Assembly (NCBI RefSeq): GCF_932526225.1
Contig: NC_064038.1
Coordinates: 7,811,070 to 7,875,069, forward strand
DNA: 64,000 bases
Direction of reading: 5' to 3'
Source of the DNA: Nematostella vectensis
Taxonomy: Eukaryota > Cnidaria > Anthozoa > Actiniaria > Edwardsiidae
Shown: piece by piece, positions 1-15,200 of the stretch
Position numbering within the stretch: position 1 is the stretch's first letter
How the letters are laid out: every line of letters begins with the position of its first letter
The notes under the pieces: generated by a model
Told to the model about the DNA's origin: nothing
The model's input: only the letters and a program-made list of their open reading frames with translations
Databases searched by the model: none
Translations under genes and position numbers: made by a program

Positions 1-60
1 CTACTAGTGTTGGTTATTACTAACAATATATATTTAACAGACACGGGAGTGATGACATAC

Positions 61-268
61 TTGATTGGATTGGCCGTCAGTCACGCGCCAAAAGATTACA
101 AAGACGTTTCCAATGAGCGCCATCAGTCCCAGGACCCACACGGCCACTTGCAGACCCTTGTTCTTCATGAGGTCATCACAGCTGGAGAAGCCATCACGTG
201 GCGACACGCACTCGAGCCCAGAGATCGCTTTCTCTGCGTAGCAGCACAAGATGAAGCGGTCAAGCTCC
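61..268 (-). CDS. LGR hinge and first transmembrane helix
   Basis: 208-bp exon following the last LRR. It has FILCCYAEKA, a Cys-containing hinge (CVSPRDGFSSCDDLM) and TM1 VAVWVLGLMALIGNVFVIFW with the conserved class A Gly-Asn pair. This arrangement matches glycoprotein-hormone and relaxin-type receptors. The donor gtatgt lies at 60-55. TM2-7 must lie left of the window. Confidence 0.9.
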
Positions 269-3200
269 CTGATAAAACAGATATATCAGTTGCACAGTAG
301 TAGTAATAATAATCATAAACAACAATAAACTAAAAACGGTTCAGCTCCCAAAGAATTCCGCTATACGTTACACTTTGCAAGACAGCAACATTTTACCACG
401 ACAACAATATCGACATGCATAACAGCAACCACAATGATGCGGTTAACCTGATATATTGAGTCTAACAATTAATTCAACAGCTACATCAAAGACGCCAACA
501 GTAACCAAGAATGATATCGTTAAGTATGAGAATATAATAACCGACACATCCAGTCACAACGACGTCAGTTACTATCACCTTTTACTATCACTTACCAAGC
601 ATAAATATCTATCTCCATGCCTATTAGAGAATCTAAGAAAGCTTACAGGTATTTGAGATTTTGCAGGCCACTGAATGCATTTGGCGACACGTCAGAAAGC
701 TTGTTCTTTCCGAGATATCTGAAATAAGATGTATAAGACATGAAATGCACAGTTGCGATGAGAGCTTGATTAAAATGTGATATATTTACAGTTTCTCCAA
801 TGATCCTAAGCCTTGAAATGTACTATCTGTTAACTTGGTTAACTTGTTTTGACGGAGGTCCCTGTCAAGAAAAAACAAAGGTATTATGAGTAACTGGTAC
901 TGGACCTAAATTCCCCAAGATGCATTGCTTACAGTATTTGTAGTTTTGATAAGTGCAAGAAGACGTTATTTGGAATCCCCGAAAGCTTGTTTTGCTGCAA
1001 ATACCTATGGAATCAGACAGATGTTTTGTTTAATTGTTAGAATAGTTTGATCATTAAAATAAACATAATCATCGTGATTTTATACAAAGTGTTATTACGT
1101 CTGTTTTTAAAATTCAAAGGAGCCTCGATACTAACAAGTATTTTAGGTTTCTTGAGTCGTTGAAAACTCGAGGTGGAAGGGCAATAAGTTCGTTGGAGCG
1201 CAGACTTCTGTTTTGAAATAAACGGTAAATCCATAAGCAAAAAGAAATGTTTCTCCATCGAGAGTGTTTAGCTCGTTGGAAAAGGACAAATATATTTTGC
1301 CACTTACAGTACAGTGAGGTTTGTCAATCCAGTAAAAACGTCATATGTGAAATCCTCGATCAAGTTTTCGCCCAAGTCCCTGAGAAAAAGTCAAACAGTC
1401 TATTAAAAGAAGTTGACTCTTCAAATTGAACCTCAGTTTCACTTACAGCACATGAAGATTATTCAACATTCTGAATACTTTAGGGGGGACTTTGCGAAGA
1501 AAGTTTGAATGTAGACGTCTGTAAAACAACAACAAAACAAGGGGACGTACTAAGTAAGTAGGTAAGTTTGATTTAGATTCTGCTGAGTCAACAAAGTACC
1601 AGAAGTCACGTGAGGAATAACCCCTCGAGAGATCAGTAAAGGTTTGAGTGTGTTATCAGAATCTATGAACAACAGTTAGTTCTGCCTTAAATTTTAATTT
1701 GTCCAAAATTAGGACGACCTTACAGGTCGGTCGGACCAAAGGCATGCCGTGATCTCTCGGGCGTTGGTGCTTTCTTGCGTGACTTTTCGGCTGGTCGAAT
1801 AATAATAATAATACAGCATGATGAGGTAATAGGAGCGTAAATAAAACTTTTTAGGGGGTGTAGGTCACACATCGAAGGGACAATGCCTAGCGAATCGTTT
1901 GGATAAAGACGAAGAAAGGCCTCGATTTGCTTTACACTTACAAGGTACTCAAAGAAGTAAGATTGGTGAGTCCCATATCATCAATACGAAGTAGAAGGTT
2001 GTTACCAATATCTCTACATGTGAGTATAAACAACAAAAATAATTAGTTACAGGACAAAGGTGAATAAGATACCCGAGTTTCACCCAAAGTATGACCCTGT
2101 TTCTAGAAACCATGCATACGTTTAGGAGCACATTAAATTGAGTAGTGATTTTTGTTTAATAATCTTTATTGCTCTGTTATAGATACTCACATGTGCACAA
2201 GATGAGGGAGACTTGTGATGTCGTACTCTCCGATCTGGGAAATGCGATTACTCTGGAGCATTCTATAAAAAAAAGAAAAAAATGTCTTAAGATATGAATT
2301 GGATCTACCAGATCAACTCACTGTTGCCAATATCTTGTTCGCCACAATTTATATGGTCTAGCTAGCGTCTAGGCAAGTTGTATTGGTCAATATTTACTCA
2401 AGAGACCCATGGTCAACTGAAATCATAGTTGCATTGATAAGTCATAGCTGCATTGACAATATTATGACCAACAGACCCATTACTTCCAGCTTAACCGACT
2501 AAAGTTTATTTAGAAAAATTTGGTCGCTCAAGCCTCTAAGCTCGCAGATTCTAAGGTATCGTAAATTTCAGCTTACGAGAGTTTGTTTCAGCTTACAGCT
2601 TCTCGGAAGTTCAAACTCGCAAATTCCACATTGCTGATAACCAGTCCCAGAAAAATCAACCAACAAAATATCTAAAAAAAAAATCAGATACTTACAGGGC
2701 AGCACTTTGTTTCGGCAGCGGGCTTGGGATAGCAAGGAGTTTTTCTCCTTCGACAAGTATGCGACTATCCTCGTCCCAGGATTGCCGTCCAGTGATGTCT
2801 GTACATCTACAGCCGGACGGGCACCCTATTAAAATTTGTTATCATAATCTATGCGTTGTTTTTCTGAATAACAGTAAATGTCAAATTCAACTCATTTCTC
2901 TATCATTTTCAAATTTGGCGGTGAGCTGCTAGAAGTTCTAATAAGTTCTCTCTAAATAATGTTTTAAGGGTCTTTTAAAGTTTAGTATATTTGCAATTTT
3001 TTAGTATTGTTAGGGAATTTTTTCTCTAATCAGAAAGCTTTTCGAAATTCATAATCTGTGTGAATGATCTATCCAGCATGACCTATTACGATATTTTTAA
3101 TTTACCTTGTTGATTTTGGTGACAGCTTTTATCTTGGTTCAACTCTGTACAAATGGAAATCGAAAATAGTATATCAGTGAAAGAAATGAGCTAATACAAT

Positions 3201-6200
3201 ATCAGGGAAGTGACAAATTGAGACCTTTTACTTCAGGGCAAAAAAAGGATTATTTTTTGTTAATTTTATATTGTTGAAGTCACTTACGCTCAATAAATAG
3301 ATAGTGCAGGCTGAATCCTCTATGTACAAAGTTTTCATCAGAACTGAACACAATCGTGACGTCATTCGAGGCAGACTGGATCAACTGAGGATAGACGTAA
3401 CCGCAGTATCTCCCTAGCAACAGTGACGTCACATCTGCTCCATCGTAGACCACCACGTTGTCCTTAGAGTATGTCACATGCTCCTCCAGTGCGAAATCAG
3501 TAAAATAGATTCTGATCACGTGACCTGGAGGAGCGTGTATATGACACGTGTACGAGATATCCGTTATGTAGTATCCAGGATAGTACGGCGATGTCAGGTT
3601 ACCCGATGAAGCGGTAATTACTTCCTTAAGATCTACAACAGGACAAACTACTATTAGCTAGTGTAAGAATAGGAGGGCACTCGCTGTACGTATGGGATTT
3701 CTTGATTGGGATTGCTTTAGACATGTCTAAAAATGCTTTTTCTGAGAAAAATTACTTTTAAATTAATTTTTGAGTTTTATATATCGGTAACAGATGACAT
3801 TATGACAAGCCGATTACAACTCTTGTTTTGATTACTTATTTTGAAAACTGTGACCAAACAATGCAGGACTTTCTCTGTTTGAATCAGTGTCGAATTATAG
3901 GACTTTTTAGTCTTTGCCTAGTGTGACCCGGGCCTAAGACAATATTGATGCCGATCTGTTAACACCTTATCTCTAAATTATCCGCATGTTGTCAACATGA
4001 GCAATATTCACTCTGCCCTACGTCATTACTTGTGTTGAAGCCATACCTTTCTTGCTGTCATACGGCTGGTGTTCACAAAGACCTTCCACTACCGAGATAC
4101 CAGTTAAAGCCACGTAGCCTGGCGTCTCGTCTACCTCGCCACCAAAGAAGATCTGTATAAAAATATAATGAACTTTGTTTGGCAAACAGAGCACTGTTCT
4201 AATATACACCATTCACTGCGCGCTATGACGATCAAATTGGCGGATAGGGAATGTTATGACACAAACTCGCACTATTTCTGGACTGCATTTCCCACAAAAA
4301 GGCAAACGGAATTGTTGGTGTAAAGCCATGCCCGAATCAGCGAGTGCAAAAAACGTTTTACGTATTAGATATTACAACAAAGAAGACTAACAGTTAGCCA
4401 TTCACTGGAATCTATGATGGCGTGTTGTAATTTCTTCTGGAATTTTGAGAATGATATTTCGGTTATTTCGAAGGCGAATGTCCTGGAACTCTGCACTATG
4501 ATAGTCTTTTTCATCTGGTTTACTTATTGGAAATGTTCCAATAAATAAAACTAATTTACAGCGTTTTTTATCAGGGTTTTTTGGGTGTCATTCATAGGAA
4601 TCAATTGGAGATTGATATTAATCGGAGTATGATATCAATTTTCTTTTGAATGATTGCTGGTAGAGCAATTCGTAGCTATCACATTTTTTATGAACTGTTC
4701 AGAATCCCATACAATTATCAAACCTATATTGAAATAACTCTCCATTTACCAGAAATCGGACACATATTTTAGGTTGTATTGTCCTCTAAATCAATAATGA
4801 GATATCACTTCTCATGAATGTTAAATATTTCATTGTTATGAAAAATCGAATGAGAGAACTAATCAAATATTCCCACTATTTTGCGCACAACTATCATACA
4901 ATTTCCGTCTATACTGACAAAATGGAAGAAACGTAACTTGGTTTGTGTTAGTTTTGAGCACAAATTTGGGTTGTAATTAATTGAATAATGATCATTTATG
5001 ATTTTGTTCGTAAGTAATTCGCAAGTAATCTGGCTGAAATAGTTTCTCAAGAACATGAGAGCAATATTAGTACCGGAAAAAGTGTCTCCGAAGTCATTTT
5101 AACACTTAAATTATTTAAATAAAGGTAAAACGAAGTTACAAAAAGTAAAACAAAGAAAGAAAAAGTACACACTCAATTTTATTTTTTACGCATCCCCAAG
5201 AAGTGCAAGCAAAACCTTCGAACTACGAGATCTTTTCAGATTTAAATTTCGGCGAGCCTGCAGAGTTTCTTGTTTGTTTGGCAAGATGCGCAATATCGCA
5301 AATCCGAATAAAGATAAAAGTATTGTTCACCTTATATGAGTCTACGGAGCTTATTGGGACCTCCCCATAATTCCATTCGGCCTTATAGCCCGAAGACGTC
5401 GTCCAGATGAGCTGTTTACTGGGTGATGACTTCAGCTGTTGGTATACCGACAGGCTTCGCGCGCCGTCCCCTCGCATCATGTACCGAAAAGTGAGGCACT
5501 GGTACGGCGACTCAAGTGATCGTTTATACTCTGGGCCTGTTGCAATGTCGGAGAGGATGCGGTTTCTTGGACTGGCAGTTTTGAATTTACTTAGCAGGAC
5601 AAAGCTGTCTTCAACTGGTTACATAAAAAAACGATATAGCGGGTCTTGTTAGTCATTCCCTTCTATATAGCAGTTAATGTAAGGGAAGTTAGGAAAATAC
5701 AATATCAGGAGCGAACGAATGTCTAAGAAAATGCCTCTAGTATTGATTTCGAAAGGTATCATTCATCATTAGTTGAGCCTTTACGCTGAGCTATCCTATA
5801 TTTCAGATCCTAGCTGAAACATGTAGATCATGGTTTTACTCACCATTTCTTGTTTTACACTCAGCTGGTTTGGCCTTCTCGAGGTTTGGCATTTTCCCAA
5901 TATCCTGCCATGATACCAAGTCCTCCCTTTCTTGTCCACAACCTATTGACATGCTTTTGATTCGCCGTGAAAAAAGAGGGCTTGACCAGACGTTTAAGCT
6001 GCTAACGTAACCTAAAGCATCGAGTTCCCTGACAGATGTGCGGTGGCCAAATACAATCTTTCCACTTTCACCTGATAATTGAAATATATACTTATTTTAT
6101 ATTTCCATCATAGTCTATGTTTCTAAAAACGCTCTCATTTAACCTCAATGTAAATGGAAAGTGTTTCTCTAGCGCGATTTATGTGGACATACTCTTAACC

Positions 6201-9200
6201 CGTGCTTAACATACAAATCACAACCCGTCAAGTAAGTGTGCAAGCACTTTCACTGATTCACTCTTTAAAGAGACAAAACCTCTTGTTTAACGTGCTTATT
6301 CACAGTCCCATGTACATAGCCAGATTTTTATACTTCTAAACTAATCCCCAAGCTGACCTGACCCGGTGCATTGAGAAGAGTTTCCTATTTTGCGGCTCCT
6401 CGCAACAACACCCTCAATTATGTATAACTGTACTGTCATTACCAGTAATCCTGGATAATTCTTCTCTCGTAAAATTCAGTTCTTCCTCTCCGTCTATATA
6501 CAATTTAACTTGTAACATCCTAAACCACTCCACACAAACCAGGTGCCAAGAGTTATCACCGAGGTCTCGCTGAACTGAACTGTAACATGAGAACAATGTT
6601 AAAAATATATGTCTACATAGGTAACACTTAGTAGGAGATTGCGAAAAGAACGGTCAGCATTCTAATATCACTACGGATTCAAATGAGAATGCAAAAAACA
6701 TGTCTGTATAGGTGTACCTTCCTAAAGAGAAATTGAAAGAAAAAAATCTGACTTACTGTGCTTTTGTTAAAGCCTTTATGTGAACTTTATCTGAGACGTT
6801 AAGTTGTACCAAATCATCGTGTAAGTTGGTTATGGAGTACTCGATGTAGAAGCCAGGATGTATGGTCCTTAGCCAGAAACACAGAGTGAAGTATTCTGTT
6901 TGTAAAGCTGGTATGTCTATTCTAATAGGGTCCTGATTAGTGTCGGCGTAAATTGGGACTTGAAAGTCGTGGGAACCTGTGAATAAGATAACAAGCAGCT
7001 ACGGATTTAGAGGCTTCCTCCACAAATATACAGTAATAAAAAGAAAGAAAAACAGACAAAGAAGTGCGGAGAGGGCCAAATCCAGGCGAAGCTTAGCCCC
7101 AGTCATTTAATTCGCTCTTATCTTGTTAGACATTTGACATAGCTTTTATTTAAGAGAAAAGTCATGTGCGAGATTGTTCTGGGTCAAACTGTGACTACTG
7201 CTGACTGCTGACTTATGTTTAAAATTATATTGGATCCCATGCACGAAAATGTTACTCCAATTCCAAGTTTATAAAGCAAGCACTCTTAATTTTACCTTAT
7301 ACCTTGTCTCCAGTCTTGCTAGCTATACAATAGTTTACCAAAAACAGCAGCTTCCCAGCTACAACTTACCAGACATAGACGTCTTGTTCAGTTCAGCATC
7401 TAACTTGTCCAGATACTTGTTGTAGCTTTTTATGACATCACCCAAGGGTGCTACCCATGCGCCCTCGTCGCTGCTAGATTCCGTTTGCCATCCGCACCAT
7501 GGCAATGATTTATCACATCTTTGAATGATTTCTGAAATATATCCGTTAAGTATGGTAGCTTAGGTAAGTCAAGTCTTTATGAAAGAATTGATGAACAAAA
7601 AATAAATATTACCTGAACAGCCAATATTCCCTTGCAAGTCATCAAAATTGATGTATCCATGGCTACTCGATGACATATCCATAACAACTAAGAAAGCCTT
7701 GCGCGTCATGAATTGCGTGACATTCCAGGTGGTCCTTGTCATTGCAGGCTTGCATTGTCCGGTCGCTCTTCTTACGGCTTTGCCTTCCACTACCAATTCA
7801 ACCCGGACAACATCTATGTCACAGCCACCTCCAATCAAGAAACTTATAGTTGATCCCAAGATCACGAACGTCTGAGACTTCAGAATACCGACCGGATCAT
7901 TGCCCTTGGAATACAAATGTAACCGTTTATTTGTAACAATAAACAGAAAGTTATCAAGACTTCAAAAGACAGTGAGTTATTAACCATTCTGTGGATATGC
8001 CATACTGACAAGAAAAAGTAGTAGGCTTATGCAAATAACTTTCGATTTTAAAAGTCTGTCTTTCAGAATTGAAAACAATTGTCTTCCTGAATTTTCTGAA
8101 TTTTGCAGGCTGTTTTCGACTGCCTCTTTTTAAAGCTATGGCTCATCTAAATCTATAGAATATTACTTTACCTGGTAACCACCTACGGGCTTCGAGGTTG
8201 ATGGTCTATCCTCGTAAGTCGATATCCACCAGTTTCCATCAAGGCCTGCACTCCCCTCCCCCCTGTGGAAAGGATTGTCGCCGTATGTTGGCTGATTGTC
8301 AAACGCAGAACCACCGATGCGTGTCCATCCGAGGAGTGTCCCTGCCTCGAGCCCGAAATTTTGGCAGAGATCTGTTGAGAAAGGATATTGTATACTTCCA
8401 TGGACATTGACAAAGTAAACCCAATTCAAGCGCTAGTGTGTGAGAGTATAGACTTGCTTGTTCAAACAATCACAGTAGCAGGAGGATCTCATCCCACTCA
8501 ACAAGTTTTTGTATCGCACTACCAATATCTATGCAAGTTGGTCAAAGCAATTTTAAATAGAAAAGTGACTACGGAGGAGTTCTATAAATTTCCTAAATAC
8601 CAATTTGTAAATTCTGCAATTTAAACGCTGGGGCACTTACCAATCATGTTTATTTTTCCGATGTTTGATGAATAGTTGTTTGATTTGCAGGTACATAAAA
8701 TGATTTCAGACATCTAAAAATCAAATTAGAACCAGTTACTTTTCATCACTTTCTAATATATAACAATCAATATGCATGAATTTTTTTAGAACCTAATAAA
8801 TAAAGAATTGTTTAACTGTGGCAAATATTAAGCTAGCATTTTCCTGTCCATTGAAATATAGCGCCCAGTTCCCCCTTTGATAGGTACCAGCAGCATCTTT
8901 GGAAAACTACGAGACATACAGCATGATGTTCGTTGGTGTTAACATATTATATAGGGTGTTGGAATTCTCACATACACCGGTATAGCAGCCAAACAAAGTT
9001 TTTTTATGATAATGCGAGCTTATTGATATAGGTGGAAATGGCTGGTTTTAAAATCATACGATACAATATGAATTATTATAAATTGTTTGTACAAGGCTTT
9101 ACTAGCAGGTCGATGAATACTGACTGTGGGCCTTGAGCTAGGGGATGGCTCCTAGCCCAAGGGATATGCCTTTTATGCCAGACGGCATCTTTGGGGCTGG

Positions 9201-12200
9201 TAATAATGGCTCTGTTTTCACTTCATGTGACATATCATCATCAGCCAACTTAGTTTCAGGTGCTGTAGAACTTCCTCAATCTCAGACAGTTCGCCAACAT
9301 TTCCTTTGCTTCGAGGGCTTTGCCAGCGATTTTGGGCGATATTTGCACTGTTTGCATGCGTCTTTTGAATATTATAAACCTACCTGCAAATGTTGCAAGC
9401 CTCTCGTAGTATTACCAACTGTCACCTCTGTTATAGTGCACTTTGGCAAGCAGTCTGGGGTAAGGCTACTGGTTATGTAGACACTTGTAGCGCCTGCGCT
9501 TACATACACACGCCGTCCGCAGCCCGAACAAGGAAGACCGAGCGAACAGTACTTAAAGCAAACTTAAAATGATAATTTAATTAATGCATAGCACGCTGCA
9601 ACTTTTCACATTCAAACCAGGCTCACAGAACTAAGCGAAGCAAGCCAAGTCCTGTGCTATCAAATAATTGCATACTATACAATGCGTATAAAGGTCCCTC
9701 GAGGTTAAAAAAGAACACTGACACACTAAAGAAGACAAAACACAGTCTAATCTCATAAAAAAGTCACTAATTGCTTTCGATTGACGTTTGGTAATTAGCT
9801 TGTTATCGCTTTTAAGGGCAGATGTACCTTTCACTCGAAGTTTTCCTCCTGGAATTGCGTACAAAACGGCTGGACTCTCTAGCCAGAAGGTTATGGAACT
9901 CTTTATCAGTACTGGAGCAAGAGCAGCTTAAAAGTAAAAATACAACATAATCATTGACTGTTATATGTAAAACCAGCTGCCCTTTGGTTTGAGAGGAGGG
10001 GTATTCTGCACTAGGGTGCGTGTACAAGCAAAACAAGATGGTGATTGTTATTTGACGCTACACTTTAGTTTTTTCAAACAGCCCCACAAACACGCCCCAT
10101 CAAGGCAGTGACTTTAAAGTTTAGCCACACACAAAAAAACTCCTGCTCATGTAGAATGATCCGACCCTCCTCGTCAGGAAATGTCAGGTTTTCCCTCCGG
10201 GGAAGAAATGGAAGATATTTAGGACAGTCTAGTATAGTATTTCATAGAGACTTGTTTCGACTTGAAGTTGTAACCACCATCCAAAAATATTATATATATA
10301 ATTGGAGAGATGATATGAATAGATTAAGACAAACAAATTATTTGTGAATTTTAGGGCTATTTGTAGACTGATCCTAAGTATTTATGGTAATGAGAATATA
10401 GCGAAGTTATGGGCACGATAATACGTACTTTGTTTAGCCACTAACAGAGAATGTGGTGCAGGAATATCTCCACATGTGTCCTTTAAAAATGACACGTCGT
10501 CCACAAAGACAGCGCGCACGAAGGAATGCTCGTGTGGTACCGTTCCTACGAATATGACCTTTATATACAATATACATCGTTAAAGCAACCATAGCACGTG
10601 ACTAATTTACGCTGGCATGACTTTCAAAAAGATTTTTAAATCTGGTCTGAGTATAAAACACCTCTTTTAGCGTTCGCTCACCTGTTTTACTCTTTGTCCT
10701 ATCGGTCGTTGAACAAATATCCATTCGTTCAAACGTTGATCAACCGAATCATAAATCTTTGTATCATTCTCTGCGTTGTCCTTGAAGTAAACTTGAAGCT
10801 CAGGGGTATAATGGTTAACATACTGACGGAGAAGGTCAACGGATTGAATATAGTACCAGAAGCGTAAACATTTCCACTCGTGTGACGAGTAAGTGTTGAT
10901 AGTGGGGCTCGATAAGGACTTCGGTCCTCTGATTGCATGGTATGATCCCAAAAACATGCATCCACCTTTAAAAAGATGATAGTCAAAGGTTATTCAAGTG
11001 TATATTATTGAAATAAATATATTGCGGTTACACCTTTGCGAACAGTAGATTTTCGCTGCTTCCACGGCTTTTCACTTGTCCAGTCGCATTTGCCACCTTC
11101 AAAGTAGCAATCAGGCGAGGCTGTAACCGAAACAGAAATTTAGAAACTCAGAGGGAGATGATGAGAGACAGCCCTAATTGATAATTATATATATATATAT
11201 ATGTATTTTGTTAAAAATGCAAATAACCTTAAATACAAAAAGCCCAAATAGTCGTGTTCGTAAACCAGAAGGATGAATACAACACACCAAAAACTGGAAT
11301 TCGACTCTGCCAAATTTTTGTTTTTAATAAGACTTCTTCAGGGCAGAAGTCTTATTAAAGACGAAAATTTGGCAGAACCGAATTCCAGTTTTTGTGTATT
11401 ATGTATATTTTTTTCTACGAGCCCAATCTCAGGAAGGCGTAAGGTACGAATACAGAGTAAGAAATGGATATTTAGCGACTACGTGACCTGGCCGCGTAGT
11501 AGGTTGCCGCTAAATAAGCGTTAGTATGGCATAAGGTGCGTATCAAGGTTTCCAAGACCGTATAAGAAAAAATCTGCTTTTGTAAAACCGACAAAATCTA
11601 CCTTCGTCCTCCCTACCAACCCAAAACTTTTGCAACAGATGTGAAAGCTTTGTGTTGAGTAGCCCTACTTACTTTGCTTTGTAATAGTCTCACAGGAGGT
11701 GAGAATCATAGAGACGTCGTCCACTGCAATGTCGCCCCTTATACCTCCAGTGGTCACACCCTCTATTACAAACTTAAAGACGAAAAAAACAATAAGGAAA
11801 ATTTAAACCTGATAAATTTTTACTTTTATTGTTTTTATCCTCTACATGTTTAGAAAGGGCGTAGAACGAGCAAAAGGGACACATCAAAAGATTTTCAAGA
11901 TTTCTAATGGATATATTTTAATATACCACTCACCTTGTAAGTATCGGTACTATACAAAGTACTTTGGGCAAATAGCCACATGTTGTCATGGTTACCCTCT
12001 TGTTGCCATACAACTGTCTCTGACGTGTTGGTTTTGACTAGTACTCGGAGTTGTCCAATATCCTTGCCATACATGTGGTACCAGAACTGTAGGCACACGG
12101 TCTCATTAGCATCAAGCTCGCCGCTTACCAGACGTGCCCTGTCACCCCGTTTTCGTCCTGAAGCTTCGATATACACATAGTGACCTATATTTGAAAGAAA

Positions 12201-15200
12201 TCATCAGTAGCCAATTATGATAAAATTGTATTGAGACTTTCACTGTTTTGTTATGAACAAAAAGGTTTCGGAACTATATCAGGAGACTGATGTGTTGCAG
12301 CATAAGAGAATCACATCACCTTCTTTAGACATTTTGTCATGATCGAACAAAGGCCCGGTTTTGTCAGTTAATGTAGTATCAGCCCGAGCTACCCAATGGA
12401 AGTCATCATCGGCGCTGTGATCAAGTCCACAGAATCCAGTATCGAAATAGCAGTGACCTGTAAAAGAAGACGGCATACCACTGTAGGGAATTTACACACT
12501 ATATATATATTTATACTTTTAGACATGAAAATTGGCGCATTTTTGCTGCCCTTAAAAAATCCCTATGATATAGAATGCCTAAGAAATGCTGAGAGAAATC
12601 ATTGTATCATTCTGATATTTATATATTTGAATTAATTTCCCCACGTTAGTAACGTACTAATGAGTGACTTGCAGCGTCGATGAATATCCGGGTCACTGGC
12701 CGTGTTCACTGTGCAGGCTAGATTATCCAAGGAGCAACCGGGCGACAGGGCTATAACAGAATAATATCAGTAGTTTTTTTCAGAAGAGATGCCAAAGCGC
12801 GCGTGTTGACAGATAAGTATCAGCACCAGTAGGCGCTGACCACACAGCGACAACAACAACAACAATGAACACAGCAATATTAACCATGACGTTGGCAACG
12901 AAGCCGATAAGATCCACAGCGACAAAGATTACAGCAATTGCAGGGAAAACAGCGACAATAACGACATAGGCGACAACACAAGCAACACTTATGTCGATGA
13001 GGTGCTGTTACCACAAATAGCAGGGCTGTTAGAGAAGGACGGACAACTTTGATCGCTGGCGCAGGTTGACGCAAACGGGATACAAGAACCTTGAACGCAC
13101 TGGAAGTCCCCGCTACAGAAATTGTCTGGATTAGAAAACAAGGCGTAAGTACAAATAGACGACACAGCGCAGCCATGCCCTGATCCCTGGGGATTACTGA
13201 GCCCTTAAATGATTGGCGAACACATAAACATTCGGTTTTGTGAGCTGCGAAATATGCGTCAACCTAACGGTACGCACAGGGTACTGTATAGAATACATGT
13301 CTGCTTACCGCAATTCTTTTCGTCTGTGTTATCAGTACAGTCTTTTTTTCCGTCACATAGTTGTGTGCCCATTATGCACTCGCCACTTGGACACAAGAAC
13401 ATGTTGGACGGACACTCACAGCGCGTCTCATCTGAACCATCCACGCATGCGAAGTCTCCGTCACAATACAAGTTCTTCCTGATGCATTTCCCATTGTCAC
13501 ACTGGAACTCGCCGCTGCCACAGGAATGACCTTCAAACATAGCAGTGTCAATTTTACGGTTGGGACCTTAGCATTATTGACTAGGACCAGCGCCTGCTGC
13601 AGATTAACTTCAGACTATTTAGTGTATTGTGTTTGAAACCATGTATGCATGAGAAGCCTTAGTAAAAAAAATCAGCATTGTTTTAAGTAAAGCTCGGGCT
13701 AAAAACGAGAGTAAAGACAATACTGCGGCAACAAACACATCACATATATAATTGGATTTGTCGTATAGTAATTGTGAATGTGGCATGTTTTTTCTATACC
13801 ATTTTGCACAGTACCGCGTGTTGTTAGATAGTGTTAAAAGATGTAAGAAGAGTGCATTTCTCACCTGGGAAGCTGAAGGTTGGCTTTATTGCACATGAGC
13901 GAGTTGTGATGCTGACATTAGCGATGGCGATTGCCCTGCTCCCATTCAAATGACCCGTGCCATTCAAAATAATCTGACCAGCAAGTTTTTGGATTAGTTT
14001 TGTTTGCAGAAAAATATTATTTTATATCACAAACATGCGACAATCATGTACCTGGACATCCGGCTCGGCATGCCAAGAAACTTGACCTGTTTTCCAGGAA
14101 TTTCCATGGAATCCTTGAATTTCCCAAACAAGCTGTTTTTTTCGGGGTGATAGCCTGTAGACATCAACTTTCGTGGACTCAGTGCCGCTCATACGATAAC
14201 GGAACTGAAGGCAAACACCAACTTTTGTATGGAATTCTTGAAATGGGATTCTCGGAATGATAAGGATGCCTTGCTCTTGATCGTCGATGTAGATATGATT
14301 CTCTGTTAAAAGGTACTTATATTGTTACATACTAATACTGTAACATCATTCTAAAGTGTTTACAGGAAAGATAATGTGTACCTTGTAGTGTGTTATTTAT
14401 TTTCCAGCCGCTATTTTCTTTATTTTTTAAAATCTTCCACCCACAAAAGTCCTTCTTGAAGAGACAATGTGCTAGAACAACAGCTGTTGAATAAGGATAA
14501 GTTTTTAATATATTTGAGACACTAGACGCTCATACTACTTGCTAACCTAGCCGTATATGCAACGTGGTGGAGTCCTTAGAAAGCAGGAAACAGTTGGTAA
14601 AAAGCTAATAATAGAGAGCTTAAGCAAGTCAACACGAACGGCATCAAAAACGGCGCGCGCACTGACGAATTGTTGGAAAAACGGCGTTGACGTCCGTGAC
14701 CGCGCGCGTAGAACGTAAAAATAGGGAAAATGCCGTTCTAGATTTCCTGTCACGGACGTCAACGCCGTTTTTCAGCAATTCGTGAGCGCGCACGCCGTTT
14801 TTGATGCCGTTCGTGTTGACTTGCTTAAGCTCTCTAATACTAAACTGCAGACGTGTACACAGGGGGGGGGGGGTGCACGGGGTGCCGGAACCCCCCCTCC
14901 CCCTCAGCCAATCCTGGGTACGCGCCTGAACTGTACAAATACATAGAAAAGCTTCTTCACTATAAGTTAAAATCCCATTGTACATGTGGGAATAAAACAT
15001 AGAAGACGTGTGAAAACGTGTGTGGGCTTGTTTCTCATTCAGCCAGCGTTGTTTAGACATGTGGTTACTTACGTTGCAGATTCAGTGTTCCTATCTCATT
15101 CTTTTTTTCGGTAGTGTTATCACCGACGAATGAGTAGACTACCTATAGAGATTAGGTGAGATTATCGTTAATTGAAAAAAATCACAAAACAAAGAAACGA

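Noticed and set aside
2568-2756. A possible extra LRR exon near 2592-2640
   Set aside because: The acceptor and donor cannot be combined in the phase used by all other LRR exons, and the residues do not follow the LxxLxLxxN pattern.
9145-9480. 111-codon plus-strand frame
   Set aside because: No domain, lies opposite an intron of the receptor, no splice or promoter support.
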